Part shown: one piece after another, positions 8,663 through 17,162 of the stretch | Layout of the letters: each line of letters opens with the position of its first letter | How positions within the stretch are numbered: position 1 is the first letter of the stretch | Origin: Comamonadaceae bacterium | GTDB lineage: Bacteria; Pseudomonadota; Gammaproteobacteria; Burkholderiales; Burkholderiaceae_C | Direction: 5' to 3' | Length of the DNA: 43,322 bases | NCBI GenBank assembly: GCA_947378785.1 | Contig: CANCLK010000020.1 | Span: 1-43,322, forward strand | Notes under the pieces: model-generated | Database searches by the model: none | Told to the model about the DNA's origin: nothing | The model's input: the letters and a program-made list of their open reading frames with translations, nothing else | Made by a program: the position numbers and the translations under genes

Positions 8663-9058
8663 TCAAACTTTGGCGTTCAGAAGAAGACCTTTGGTGTCTT
8701 CAATGCTGTGTGCCATGCGGATCACAACTTCATTCGGAATCTGACGAATCACTTCCCCGGTTTCTTTGTTGGTGACGATCACGACCGGACGGTTCAGCGC
8801 CGGGTCAATGCTGAAGTTAAGACCGCGACCACCATCAGCCATCTTGGCGTTCATCCGTTCAACAGCGACTTGGAGACGCTTGGTGTCGCCTTCGGTGTCG
8901 ACCTTGATGTCAGGGCGCACAATTTCAATAACCTTCGGTCCGGCGGGCGCAGCGGCAGGCGCAGGCGCAGAAGCACCCGGCATGGGCGCAGCCGGTGCAG
9001 AACGCGCCTGGGGTGCGCTGGGGGGTGTGGGCCTGAACCCACCTTGAATATCAAGCAT
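8663..9058 (-). CDS. flaG: FlaG family protein
   Basis: A 131-residue protein. The C-terminal half has the FlaG pattern: VERMNAKMADGGRGLNFSID, RPVVIVTNKETGEVIRQIPNEVVIRMAHSIEDTKGLLLNA. The N-terminal 50 residues are a low-complexity Ala/Pro-rich segment. FlaG proteins influence filament length and usually sit between fliC and fliD, as here apart from the toxin-antitoxin insertion. The start ATG at 9058 (MLDIQGG) has AAGGAT at suitable spacing. It has its own sigma-28 promoter at 9139-9165. Confidence 0.9.
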   Translation of the reverse strand: MLDIQGGFRPTPPSAPQARSAPAAPMPGASAPAPAAAPAGPKVIEIVRPDIKVDTEGDTKRLQVAVERMNAKMADGGRGLNFSIDPALNRPVVIVTNKETGEVIRQIPNEVVIRMAHSIEDTKGLLLNAKV

Positions 9059-9138
9059 GATGAAATCCTTCCAATCCCGCTGTTAAACGGATGACGAAGC
9101 CAACCTCCAGATAAGGGAAGTGGTGCTTCGGTCATGAT

Positions 9139-9165
9139 AAATCGGAGCTCAGTTGGATAACTTGA
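9139..9165 (-). promoter_or_regulatory. Sigma-28 (FliA) promoter of flaG
   Basis: On the minus strand the pattern is TCAAGTTA, 11 nt, TCCGATTT, close to the consensus TAAAGTTT-N11-GCCGATAA. It lies about 80 bp upstream of the flaG ATG. Confidence 0.75.
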
Positions 9166-9235
9166 GCGAAATTTGTGATTTATTTGAAAGAAAAACGGAT
9201 TGACGTCTTTTGCGGGGGTGCGGCCATCATTTTTA

Positions 9236-9300
9236 CGTCATTGCGAGCGCAGCGCGGCAATCCATGACCGCTGGATTGCCGCGCTGCGCTCGCAATGACG
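9236..9300. repeat. REP-like palindrome 1
   Basis: Perfect inverted repeat with 29-bp arms and a 7-bp loop. Its core (TTGCGAGCGCAGCGCGGCAA) recurs in at least four other intergenic places in the window. It lies between flaG and the inserted toxin-antitoxin pair. It is probably a dispersed non-coding element, as found in many proteobacterial genomes. Confidence 0.9.
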
Positions 9301-9372
9301 GGCAAATTTACAGTTTGCAGGGACAGTGGATGAACAGGTGACAATAGGCACACACTAAGTTAAGCTGCGAGC

Positions 9373-9666
9373 ATGAAACCGTTTCGCTGGAACCCTGAGA
9401 AAAATGAGGCCTTGAAAATTGAGCGAGGGATTTCATTTGAAGTCATAGCGCTTGCAATCGAGGTTGATGGTTTGCTAGACGAGTTGCGCCACCCAAACAT
9501 TGAAAAATACCCGAACCAGTCCGTTCTTATCGTGGCATTTGATAACTATGTTTACTTGGTGCCTTACGTTGATGAGTCGGATCACTATTTTCTCAAAACA
9601 GTGATTCCGAGCAGAAAGGCAACACGAGACTACTTACTGAGGAGCAACCCTGATGAAAAAACCTGA
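9373..9666 (+). CDS. BrnT-type toxin
   Basis: A 97-residue protein resembling the BrnT/RelE-like toxin family: FRWNPEKNEALKIERGISFE at the start, LVPYVDESDHYFLKTVIPSR and KATRDYL at the end. Members are ribonucleases that block translation and are neutralised by a CopG-type partner encoded immediately downstream, which is what is found here. The stop codon overlaps the next gene by 14 bp. It is transcribed against the surrounding flagellar genes and separates flaG from fliD, suggesting a later insertion. The ribosome site is weak (GCGAGC just before the ATG). Function is inferred from the family; activity is not shown. Confidence 0.8.
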   Translation: MKPFRWNPEKNEALKIERGISFEVIALAIEVDGLLDELRHPNIEKYPNQSVLIVAFDNYVYLVPYVDESDHYFLKTVIPSRKATRDYLLRSNPDEKT

Positions 9667-9976
9667 CGCATTCGAAAAAGAGATTCTGGACGCCTACGAA
9701 AAGGGGGAGCTCAAGTCAACCTCCCCTTCTAAAGCAACTTTGGCGAAGTTCAAAGCTGCTGCCACCGCTACTTTTCGCAAGGAAAAAAGGGTCAACATTC
9801 GCCTGTCGACGCCTGACTTGATGGATATTCAAGCCCGTGCGCTTGAAGAAGGTATGCCCTACCAGACTCTGATTGCCAGCGTGCTTCACAAGTTTGTGTC
9901 TGGGCGGTTTGTTGAATCACCATCAAGTCTTAGCTTAGGCGCTAGCGGGTCGCGCAAAAAACGGAGCACCTCTTAG
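9653..9976 (+). CDS. CopG/BrnA-type antitoxin
   Basis: A 107-residue protein with a charged N-terminus (EKEILDAYEKGELKS) and the ribbon-helix-helix pattern KRVNIRLSTPDLMDIQARA followed by GMPYQTLIASVLHKFVSGR. This is characteristic of antitoxins paired with BrnT-like toxins, which bind their own promoter. The ATG at 9653 follows GAGGAG at good spacing and overlaps the toxin gene by 14 bp, so the pair is co-transcribed. The basic tail (GSRKKRST) is low-complexity. The gene ends only 10 bp from the convergent fliD stop, leaving no room for a separate terminator. Confidence 0.8.
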   Translation: MKKPDAFEKEILDAYEKGELKSTSPSKATLAKFKAAATATFRKEKRVNIRLSTPDLMDIQARALEEGMPYQTLIASVLHKFVSGRFVESPSSLSLGASGSRKKRSTS

Positions 9977-9986
9977 GGCCGTTTGA

Positions 9987-12704
9987 TTACTTATTGGTGT
10001 ACATCGCCATCATGCCGTCGAAGCTGCTTTTGAGACTGGTTTTCTGGCTGTTGATGTTGCCGACCAGGCTCTCCATGGCAGAAAACTGTGCAATGTAGCG
10101 GCTGAGCAAGGCGTCCATGCGGGTTTGCAGGGCGGCCAGTGCGGCGGCGTATTTGGTGTTTTGCGACTCGGCGGTGGCGCTTTGCGTGACCAAGGGGCTG
10201 GTGGTCGACAAAAACGTGGTGATTTTGCGCAAGGCATCGCCGGCAATACCGGAGCCGCTGCTAGAAAAAGTCAAATCAGACAGTGCCGCAGAAGCGGAAT
10301 CCACCGGGCTCAGGGTGAACCCTGGACCGCCGATGCTGCCCAACACCACAATTTTGTAAGGCGTCGTGCCGCTGGTATCTTTCACCAACTGGGCCGTGAA
10401 GCCAAGGCTGGTGGCATTGATCGCGTCCACCACACCTTGCGGTGTGGAGTTGGCCGCAGTGACCGGAAAACCATAAGTGGTGCCGCTGGTGGTGGTTAAG
10501 TTCACCGTGAATTTGGCGCCACCGTTCAGACTGACCGTCCCGGAGCTGTAACCGCTGCTGCTGCTGTATGGCGGGCTGGTGGCGCTGCGGTTGTTTTGGT
10601 TCGCGGTGAATGTGGTCACCACATCGGCAAAGTTGTCGGCCAGAGCGGTTTGGAGCTTGGTGGTATCCAAGGTCATAAGGCCGGCTTTGTCCACGCTGAT
10701 GCCCATTTGCCAAGCTGCGCTGACGTTGGTACCCGGTGTAGAGGACTCGCCCAGAAGCATCTCGCGCAGTTGGGTGCGCATCTGGCGAACCATGGAGTCG
10801 CCGACCAAGGTGCCACCGTAAATGTCCAGCGTCGATTTCGAGTTGCTGACCTCATTCAACAAGCTGTTGGCTTCGTTGTAAGCCGTCACCAAGGCCGTGA
10901 TTTTTTCGACCACGGGCGCTGTGTTTCTTGCCAAGGTGACACTTGCAGCCGATGTTGTGGTGTCTTTGAGGTCAAGCGTGACGCCGTCAATGACGTCGGT
11001 CACGGTGTTGGAACTGCGCGTGTAAGTGACACCATCAACGGTCAGCACCGCGTCGACAGCAGCCGTTTTGGTGAAGCTGAGTGCGGTGAGCACGCTGCTT
11101 GGGGTGGTGCTCATGCTGAATGCGCCGTCTGAACCGTCAGCGCCTGAGAGCACGACCTTGTAAGAGGGAGACGATGTGGTTCCGGTGTTGACCAGCCGGG
11201 CCGTGACCGCCAAGCCAGCGTCGTTGATAGCGTTGACCAGACCCTGAGGGGTGTCGTAACCGGCGGCAACGGTGACCGTGACAATCGAGCTGATGCCCGT
11301 GATGGCCTTGGTGCTGTTTGCCGTCGTACCCAGCTCAATACTGGCACCCGTCAGTGCCACCGAACCCGAGGTGTTAACGGCCGTCACGCCCGTCGTGTCG
11401 GTTTGAGCGTTGATTGCGATCGCCAGGTTGTCAAACTTCCGGGCGGTGATGGCGATATCGGTGACGTTGGCGCTGGTCGTAGACGTCGCAGTCACCTTGG
11501 ATCCACTGATCGTCCCTGTCGTGAAACCTGCAGTGAAGGTACCGCTGAAATCACCCAGAGCGTCACTGGCGGTGTTGGCGGCAGCAGCAGCGGTGTATGT
11601 CATTCCGCTCGTCAGGCTAGCAAAAGCTGCAGCGACATTAGCGCTGGTCATGGCGGCAGTGGCTGTGAAGGTCAGGCCGTTGAGGGTCGCTTTTTGGCCT
11701 GCCGCCAAAGCTGAAAAGGTGATGACGGACGTTTCAGCAACTGCTGTGCTGGAAGGCGCAGTCGCAAAAGTGACCGCATTATTATCAACAGATGTGTAGA
11801 CAGCCGTCGCGGAGGTTGTCGCTGCGGAAGCATAGCCGGCGGTGTTCGTACCCGTGTAAGTACCGAGCGCAGCGCTCACTGTGTTTCTAGCCGTGACTTG
11901 AGCGGCGGTTTCAGCGGTCAGGACAGCTGAGAATGCTGCGCCAACTTGAATGGCGGTCATTGCACTTGTGGCGGTGAAGGTCAAGCCATTTACCGTGGCG
12001 GCCTGCCCGGCAGCCAATGCACTGAACACAACCGTCTCTGTTGATTTTGAAGTTGAACCAACGACGAATGTAGACACCGGGGTCGCTGATGCGGAGCCAG
12101 AAGTCGTGACAATTGTGGGGTCCGCCGACACCGCGTCGATGGCGGTGTCATTGATGGTCAGGCCTGAAATCGCAGCGATGGAGGTGGATGTCGCGGCAAC
12201 CGCGTCGGTACCAATCGTCAAGTCCAGGGTGAAGCTGCTGCCGGCGTTCAACGCGGTCGTGCTGGCGGCAAAGGCGGTGGAAATATTGCGCTGCGCGCTG
12301 GCCATCGAAGTGATAGACACCGCATGGCTGCCGATCGCCGCGCCTGTTGAGGCGGTGACACTCATGGCCGAGGTGTCGGTATTGCTGACGGTAGACGCGT
12401 TGAAGCTGTTGGCATCTTTCAGCGCGGTGAGAGCGTCTTTGACGTTGCTCATCATGAACTTGACCGCCGCGTAGCCAGACACCCGGCCTTCGTTCTTGGT
12501 GATCTTGCTGTTGATGACGTTGGCTTGGGGTGCTTGTTCAGCGTCCACCAGACCCTGCGCGAGCGCAGCCACATCGACCCCAGAGCCTGCGCCCAAAGAG
12601 CTGATGATCTTTTGTGCACTGGCACGCTTTGCCACCAGCGCGGCTTGCGCGTCAGTGGCTGCCGTACTGGCGGCGCTAGCGGTAGTGACTGCGGTGGTGG
12701 CCAT
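9987..12704 (-). CDS. fliD: Flagellar filament cap protein FliD (greatly enlarged)
   Basis: A 905-residue cap protein; most FliD proteins have 400-600. The N-terminal FliD domain is recognisable (IISSLGAGSGVDVAALAQGLVDAEQAP, about residues 34-60), as is the C-terminal domain (ITALVTAYNEANSLLNEV, GDSMVRQMRTQLREML, and the final helices ending MMAMYTNK). IN-type motifs occur as NAINDAGLAVTARLV and DAINATSLGFTAQLV. The excess lies in about residues 200-450, with two modules containing NGLTFTAT that are also found in flagellins 1 and 2. It should polymerise flagellin at the filament tip after export. The start is the ATG at 12704. It has a sigma-28 promoter at 12912-12938 and is separated from flgL by a REP-like block. 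Confidence 0.95.
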   Translation of the reverse strand: MATTAVTTASAASTAATDAQAALVAKRASAQKIISSLGAGSGVDVAALAQGLVDAEQAPQANVINSKITKNEGRVSGYAAVKFMMSNVKDALTALKDANSFNASTVSNTDTSAMSVTASTGAAIGSHAVSITSMASAQRNISTAFAASTTALNAGSSFTLDLTIGTDAVAATSTSIAAISGLTINDTAIDAVSADPTIVTTSGSASATPVSTFVVGSTSKSTETVVFSALAAGQAATVNGLTFTATSAMTAIQVGAAFSAVLTAETAAQVTARNTVSAALGTYTGTNTAGYASAATTSATAVYTSVDNNAVTFATAPSSTAVAETSVITFSALAAGQKATLNGLTFTATAAMTSANVAAAFASLTSGMTYTAAAAANTASDALGDFSGTFTAGFTTGTISGSKVTATSTTSANVTDIAITARKFDNLAIAINAQTDTTGVTAVNTSGSVALTGASIELGTTANSTKAITGISSIVTVTVAAGYDTPQGLVNAINDAGLAVTARLVNTGTTSSPSYKVVLSGADGSDGAFSMSTTPSSVLTALSFTKTAAVDAVLTVDGVTYTRSSNTVTDVIDGVTLDLKDTTTSAASVTLARNTAPVVEKITALVTAYNEANSLLNEVSNSKSTLDIYGGTLVGDSMVRQMRTQLREMLLGESSTPGTNVSAAWQMGISVDKAGLMTLDTTKLQTALADNFADVVTTFTANQNNRSATSPPYSSSSGYSSGTVSLNGGAKFTVNLTTTSGTTYGFPVTAANSTPQGVVDAINATSLGFTAQLVKDTSGTTPYKIVVLGSIGGPGFTLSPVDSASAALSDLTFSSSGSGIAGDALRKITTFLSTTSPLVTQSATAESQNTKYAAALAALQTRMDALLSRYIAQFSAMESLVGNINSQKTSLKSSFDGMMAMYTNK

Positions 12705-12735
12705 GGGGTGCGTACCTTAATGCTTCAAATGAGTC

Positions 12736-12906
12736 ACGTCATTGCGGGTGCAAACGTCCGTCATGCGGGTGCAGATCCGGTGCCGTCGTTGCGAGCGCAG
12801 CGCGGCAATCCATCTCGGTGATTCGCGAAGATGGATTGCCGCGCTGCGCTCGCGATGACGGAAGCGCTGCGCTCGCAATGACGAAAGCGCTGCGTTTGCA
12901 ATGACA
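12736..12906. repeat. REP-like palindrome block 2
   Basis: A palindrome at 12784-12860, related to element 1, is followed by two further right-arm copies (to 12906) and preceded by degenerate fragments. It sits in the leader between the fliD promoter and the fliD start, so it would be transcribed as a long hairpin in the fliD mRNA. Confidence 0.85.
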
Positions 12907-12911
12907 TTTGT

Positions 12912-12938
12912 TAATCGACTGTTCCACGATTTTCTTGA
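12912..12938 (-). promoter_or_regulatory. Sigma-28 (FliA) promoter of fliD
   Basis: On the minus strand the pattern is TCAAGAAA, 11 nt, GTCGATTA. It lies immediately after the flgL stop, so fliD can be transcribed independently of the flgB-flgL unit. The leader to the fliD ATG is about 200 nt and includes the REP-like block. Confidence 0.7.
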
Positions 12939-12947
12939 GCGTCAAGA

Positions 12948-13871
12948 TCAGTTGATGTAGTTGAACAGGCTGAGCTTGGTGATCTTGCCGAAGCTTTCTT
13001 GTGCGGCTTGGAGCGACATCATTTGCTTGTTCATGAGCGTGATGGCAGCGGCGTAGTCGAGGTCTTGGACCGAGGACAAGACAGTTTTAAGGCTGAGGCG
13101 GGTGTCGTCTAAGACCGAGGTCTGGGCATCTGCCACGTTCATGTCAGTACCCACCTGGGCCAACGACAGGGTGACGCCACTTTGAAGCGAATCCATCTCG
13201 CCAATGCCGCGCTGCATGCCGGCTTGGTCGGAGTTTTTAATGGCGGCGGTGAGGTCGTCGATAGCTTGGAAAAACCCCACCCCGGTTTTGGTACCAGTAC
13301 TGTCTTGCCGAACAACGCGCACAAAGGCGTCAGACCCAGACCGGTTGAGCTGCACGCTGCGCTGGTCGCCAACAGACACGGTCATCCGCGTCTGGTCGCC
13401 TTGGTAAGTCACCGCACCAGAAGTGTCTGCTGCAAAGGCGGGTTGGCTGACACGACTGCCCGCAAAAAGGTAGTTCCCCATGCTGTCTTGGGCATTGGCC
13501 AGACTCAGCATCTGGTCGCGCAGCCCACCCATTTCAACGGCAAGGGCTTGTCGATCCGTAGGACTGAGCGTTGCGCTAGCAGACTGCACAGAGATTTCTT
13601 TGACGCGTAGCAACAAGGTGCTGACGCTTTGCAGCGAAGACTCTTCAGTCTTAAGCCGCGTTTGAACCGTTCCCAAGGTGGCTGCGTAGCTGTCTTGCCG
13701 GTTGATGATGGACTGCAAGCGCTGAATATCGGCGGCTTGATCGGGGGCATCACTGGCGGTGACAATTTGCTTGCCTGAAGCGAGCTGCGCCTGTGTCTTG
13801 GCCAAACTCGTCTGCACCGTGGTCATTTGCTGGGTGGCTCGGTCAAACAGAGCGGAGGTCGAAATTTTCAT
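12948..13871 (-). CDS. flgL: Hook-filament junction protein FlgL
   Basis: A 307-residue protein of normal length with flagellin-like ends: MKISTSALFDRATQQMTTVQ and, at the C-terminus, DLDYAAAITLMNKQMMSLQAAQESFGKI. FlgL (HAP3) is the second junction layer between hook and filament and is exported by the flagellar apparatus. GAGGAA precedes the ATG at 13871. It follows flgK with a 26-bp gap, the last gene of the flgB-flgL series. Unlike FlgK, FlgE, FliD and two flagellins, it has not been expanded. Confidence 0.95.
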   Translation of the reverse strand: MKISTSALFDRATQQMTTVQTSLAKTQAQLASGKQIVTASDAPDQAADIQRLQSIINRQDSYAATLGTVQTRLKTEESSLQSVSTLLLRVKEISVQSASATLSPTDRQALAVEMGGLRDQMLSLANAQDSMGNYLFAGSRVSQPAFAADTSGAVTYQGDQTRMTVSVGDQRSVQLNRSGSDAFVRVVRQDSTGTKTGVGFFQAIDDLTAAIKNSDQAGMQRGIGEMDSLQSGVTLSLAQVGTDMNVADAQTSVLDDTRLSLKTVLSSVQDLDYAAAITLMNKQMMSLQAAQESFGKITKLSLFNYIN

Positions 13872-13897
13872 GCGGGTTCCTCAAATTCAGCGCGGGT

Positions 13898-16657
13898 TCA
13901 ATGAACAGCGAGTACGGCGTCAAACAACGTACCGGCCACCTGCATGACCTTTGCAGAAGCCTGGTAGGCCTGCTGATAACGAATCAAATTAGCGGCCTCT
14001 TCGTCAAGGCTCACGCCGGAGACTTGGTCGCGCGAAGTCACCGCCTGGTCGTGCACCACGGTCAGCGCTTGCTGAGCGATGGTCGCCTGCTTGGAGATGT
14101 TGCCCATGTCATTGACTTGGGCGATGTAGGTCGAGCTGATGGTTTTACCGGCAATCAGTTTGGCGCTTTCCAGCGCCGTCAGCCTCAGCATGTTTTCGTT
14201 GTTGCCGGTGCCGTCTGTGTTGCTGTCTAGAGCAAAACTGTCCCCAGCCTTGGGCGCGGTGGTGAAGTTGAGCTTCAGGCCCCGGTAATCAATACCCGCG
14301 GTGAGTTGGCTGGCGTCAAAACTGCGTTCGGCCAGCACCGTACCGGTGGTGGTGTCGGTGATGGTGTAGCGGTCATCAGCGGTGAAAGTGAGCTTCATGG
14401 GCTGCGATCGCAGCACGCTCGCTGTATCTGCCGGGCTGCCCGAGTAGCTTGCCGCCACCGATGCTTTGCCAACGCCACTGACAAAAACCAGCACGTCCTC
14501 TGGCACTGTGCCTTTGATGGTGGCGCTGGTTCTGAAACCCAACCGGGCCAAATCTGCTGGTCCGCCGCCATTTCCAAAACTGATCTCAATGGGGGTGTCT
14601 TGTCCATTCACCAGTGCACGCTGAATCTGCACCTGACCGGTGTAGGTTCCGTCTGCGGTATTCAGTGCGTTGCCGGTAGACGCTAACGACCCCAGCGTGA
14701 TGTCTTTGCCCTGCTGACCACTGACGTTCGTTAGAACAATTTCACCGTCTCTTGAAAAACTGGCCACAACGTTGGTGCTGAGCGCAGGGTCTGCGTTCGT
14801 CGTCTGTGCATTGATGGCCTGCACCAAAGCCGCACTGCTGATGAAACCGCCTGACGGCTTGGTGATGGTCAGCCCGTTGATGGTGAGGGTGTTGTTCAGC
14901 CGCAGGCTGGACACGGGGACGCGCACTTCATTGCTGGCTGTTGCTGTCACGCCGGGTGCGTGCGCGTCATTGAGCCATTGGGCAATCTCGCCAGCCTGCA
15001 AGTTACCTGCAGCAGGGGTCAATGCGCCCAAGGGGATGCCGTTTAACTGAAGAGTGCCGGCAGCGATAGTGCCGGTTTGACCCGGCGCAATGCGGCCACC
15101 CGACAACAATGCCGGGATCTGCCGGGGCGTGCTGACTTCACCTTTGCTGTCATACGTTTGCTGCAAAAGCACGCCAGCCCGGGCGCCGTAAAACACGTTC
15201 ATGCCCTGAAAACTTTTGTCACCTGTGGCGTTTAGGTAGGCCGTGCTGTAAGTCGCACCAGCCGCCATCCCCTGCCCGCTTGTCATCACTTGTGTCTGCG
15301 CAGTAGCGTCGAGGGGTGGCCCCAACAGTTGCCGGCCATCGCGGGTAATGAGTTGTAGTTGCTGACCTGTTTGAGCGCCATCCAAATAAATCACGACGTC
15401 TTGCATACCGCCCGGAATAGCGGTCACTGCCGTTACCGGCCTGGTCACAGTCAATTCCACCGCGCGGCCTGCGCTTGGATTTGAATTGTTGTTCAAGACA
15501 TCAGACACCAAGCCCGGACCAACCGGTGGGTTGGTGGCGTAACTGACAGTGGCGTCTGCGCTGCTGGTGTTGTTGGCGTCTTTGATCACGCGGAACTGCG
15601 CTGCTGCGGCGATCCGCATCGGGTCGGTCACTGCGACGGACAGGCCGCCGGCGACCGAACTGGCTTTGGGGTCGATGGCAAAGAGGTTGCCGGCTTTTTG
15701 GCCGTAACCATCAATACCCTGAGAATGAATATCGTTCACCGCCGTGACCACTGTGGTCGCCAGGTAGTCCAAGGCGTTGCGGGTGCTGCTGAGGACTTGC
15801 TCTCGAAAAGCCATCAAGCCGGCCAGCTGACCGCTGGTAATGCCTGACAGCGCCGACGGCTTGCCGTAGGGGTCGAGCACCAAGCTTATTTTTCCTGAGG
15901 CTGCAGCATTCAGATCAACACCCACTTGCGTGGCGATGCCACCGTCAACGATGACATCGTGCGAAAGAGAAGCACCCAAACTCACCAACACCTCGCCGTT
16001 TGGCTTGAAGCTGGTGTTGAGGTGGCTGAAGTCTGACATCTTGCGCAGCAACAGGTCGCGCTGGTCCAGCAGTTCTGCGGGTTGTTTGTCTAACGATGGG
16101 CTTTTTCCGAGTTGCTTGTTGACCTGCGCAAGCTGCTGCGCCAAGGTATTTATTTGAGCCACACTCGTCTGAATAGCTTGACTGGTTTCGGTGTCGACCA
16201 GGTCAAGCTGAGAAGACAACTCACCAAAGCTGGAGGTCAAGCCTTGGGCGTCACGCACGAAAGCACCGCGCAGCACGGTCGACGCGGGGTCTGTGGACAA
16301 ACTGCGGGCTGATGCAAAAAACTTGTCCAGCGAACTCACCAAGCCTGTACTGGCGCCAGACATCACGTCGATCACGCGGTTGGCATACGTCACCATGGGC
16401 GCCTGACTTTGCAGGTCTGAGTTGCTGTTGCGCAGGTTGGTGTCAGCGAAGGCGCTGTATTGCCGCTGAACTTGGTCAAACACCACACCGGTGCCGATGT
16501 AGGCGTTGCCCACCTTGCTGGGTGTGCCGGCCTGGAGTTTCACGTCTTGGCGTGAGTAACCATCGGTGGCCACGTTGGCAATGTTGTTGCTGACCGTCCC
16601 CAGCGCTTGCTGGTATGCAATGACTGCGTTGCCGCTGATGCTGAGCAAGTCACTCAT
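13898..16657 (-). CDS. flgK: Hook-filament junction protein FlgK (enlarged)
   Basis: A 919-residue HAP1, against about 550-650 in most bacteria. The N-terminal rod/hook motif is clear (LLSISGNAVIAYQQALGTVSNNIANVATDGYSRQ), as is the C-terminal region (VSLDEEAANLIRYQQAYQASAKVMQVAGTLFDAVLAV). The extra length lies in the middle, where IN-like segments (LQLNGIPLGALTPAAGN, LTINGLTITKPSGGF) and a ribbon of short beta-rich segments appear. FlgK forms the first layer between hook and filament. The ATG at 16657 overlaps the flgJ stop by 4 bp (ATGA), showing translational coupling. Confidence 0.95.
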   Translation of the reverse strand: MSDLLSISGNAVIAYQQALGTVSNNIANVATDGYSRQDVKLQAGTPSKVGNAYIGTGVVFDQVQRQYSAFADTNLRNSNSDLQSQAPMVTYANRVIDVMSGASTGLVSSLDKFFASARSLSTDPASTVLRGAFVRDAQGLTSSFGELSSQLDLVDTETSQAIQTSVAQINTLAQQLAQVNKQLGKSPSLDKQPAELLDQRDLLLRKMSDFSHLNTSFKPNGEVLVSLGASLSHDVIVDGGIATQVGVDLNAAASGKISLVLDPYGKPSALSGITSGQLAGLMAFREQVLSSTRNALDYLATTVVTAVNDIHSQGIDGYGQKAGNLFAIDPKASSVAGGLSVAVTDPMRIAAAAQFRVIKDANNTSSADATVSYATNPPVGPGLVSDVLNNNSNPSAGRAVELTVTRPVTAVTAIPGGMQDVVIYLDGAQTGQQLQLITRDGRQLLGPPLDATAQTQVMTSGQGMAAGATYSTAYLNATGDKSFQGMNVFYGARAGVLLQQTYDSKGEVSTPRQIPALLSGGRIAPGQTGTIAAGTLQLNGIPLGALTPAAGNLQAGEIAQWLNDAHAPGVTATASNEVRVPVSSLRLNNTLTINGLTITKPSGGFISSAALVQAINAQTTNADPALSTNVVASFSRDGEIVLTNVSGQQGKDITLGSLASTGNALNTADGTYTGQVQIQRALVNGQDTPIEISFGNGGGPADLARLGFRTSATIKGTVPEDVLVFVSGVGKASVAASYSGSPADTASVLRSQPMKLTFTADDRYTITDTTTGTVLAERSFDASQLTAGIDYRGLKLNFTTAPKAGDSFALDSNTDGTGNNENMLRLTALESAKLIAGKTISSTYIAQVNDMGNISKQATIAQQALTVVHDQAVTSRDQVSGVSLDEEAANLIRYQQAYQASAKVMQVAGTLFDAVLAVH

Positions 16658-17157
16658 GGCTGTGTCCTAGTTTTTGTCTTACCAGGAAGCTCACCCGCTT
16701 TGGGCAAGGCGATAGCGCTGCCGGGTTGCTGCAAAGTATTCAAGTTCGGGGCGGCCACATCAAGTGGGAAGTTTTTAGCTGGACGCTGCAACGCAAAACC
16801 TTTACCAGCCGCTTCACGCGACTGCAACAACTCCGCTGTGCTGGCCTGTGCCATTTGCCGGCTTTGGCTTTCCACCAACATGTCGGCAACGCCCATCATG
16901 TTGCGCTTGGACAGTTGCACCGAAACCTCTTTGTCAAACATCGCTTCGAAGGTTTCTGCACCAGAGGACTCGACCAGATCACTCTTGACCGTGGATTCAC
17001 GCATCGACTTGAGCATCATCTGCAAGAACATGCCCTCAAACTGTTGCGCGGTTTCGCGCAGCGCACCCTTGCCGTCTTGCCGAGCCTGGCCTTTGAGCTG
17101 CCCCAAACCCTCGAAGTCGAGGTAGGAGCGTGCGGTGGCGGTGTTGACGGGTTCCAT
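16654..17157 (-). CDS. flgJ: Rod assembly protein FlgJ, rod-binding domain only
   Basis: A 167-residue protein containing only the N-terminal rod-capping domain (ALRETAQQFEGMFLQMMLKSMRES ... SKRNMMGVADMLVESQSRQ). The muramidase domain that doubles the length in enterobacterial FlgJ (about 310 residues) is absent. A separate enzyme would be needed to open the peptidoglycan for the rod; the LysM/transglycosylase-like gene at 26482-27702 is a candidate. The gene lies between flgI (5-bp gap) and flgK (4-bp overlap). The last 50 residues are low-complexity and unlike the family. Confidence 0.9.
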   Translation of the reverse strand: MEPVNTATARSYLDFEGLGQLKGQARQDGKGALRETAQQFEGMFLQMMLKSMRESTVKSDLVESSGAETFEAMFDKEVSVQLSKRNMMGVADMLVESQSRQMAQASTAELLQSREAAGKGFALQRPAKNFPLDVAAPNLNTLQQPGSAIALPKAGELPGKTKTRTQP

Positions 17158-17162
17158 ATTTT

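Larger units (their letters stand above)
9059..9372. other. Intergenic region between flaG and the toxin-antitoxin pair
   Basis: Divergent control region. It holds the flaG sigma-28 promoter on the minus strand, a perfect 65-bp palindrome (9236-9300) and about 70 bp in front of the toxin gene. No clear promoter was recognised for the toxin. Confidence 0.4.

Noticed and set aside
9236-9300. The palindromes as parts of a CRISPR array or a phage attachment site
   Set aside because: Units are inverted rather than direct repeats, spacers are not regular and no cas or integrase gene is present.
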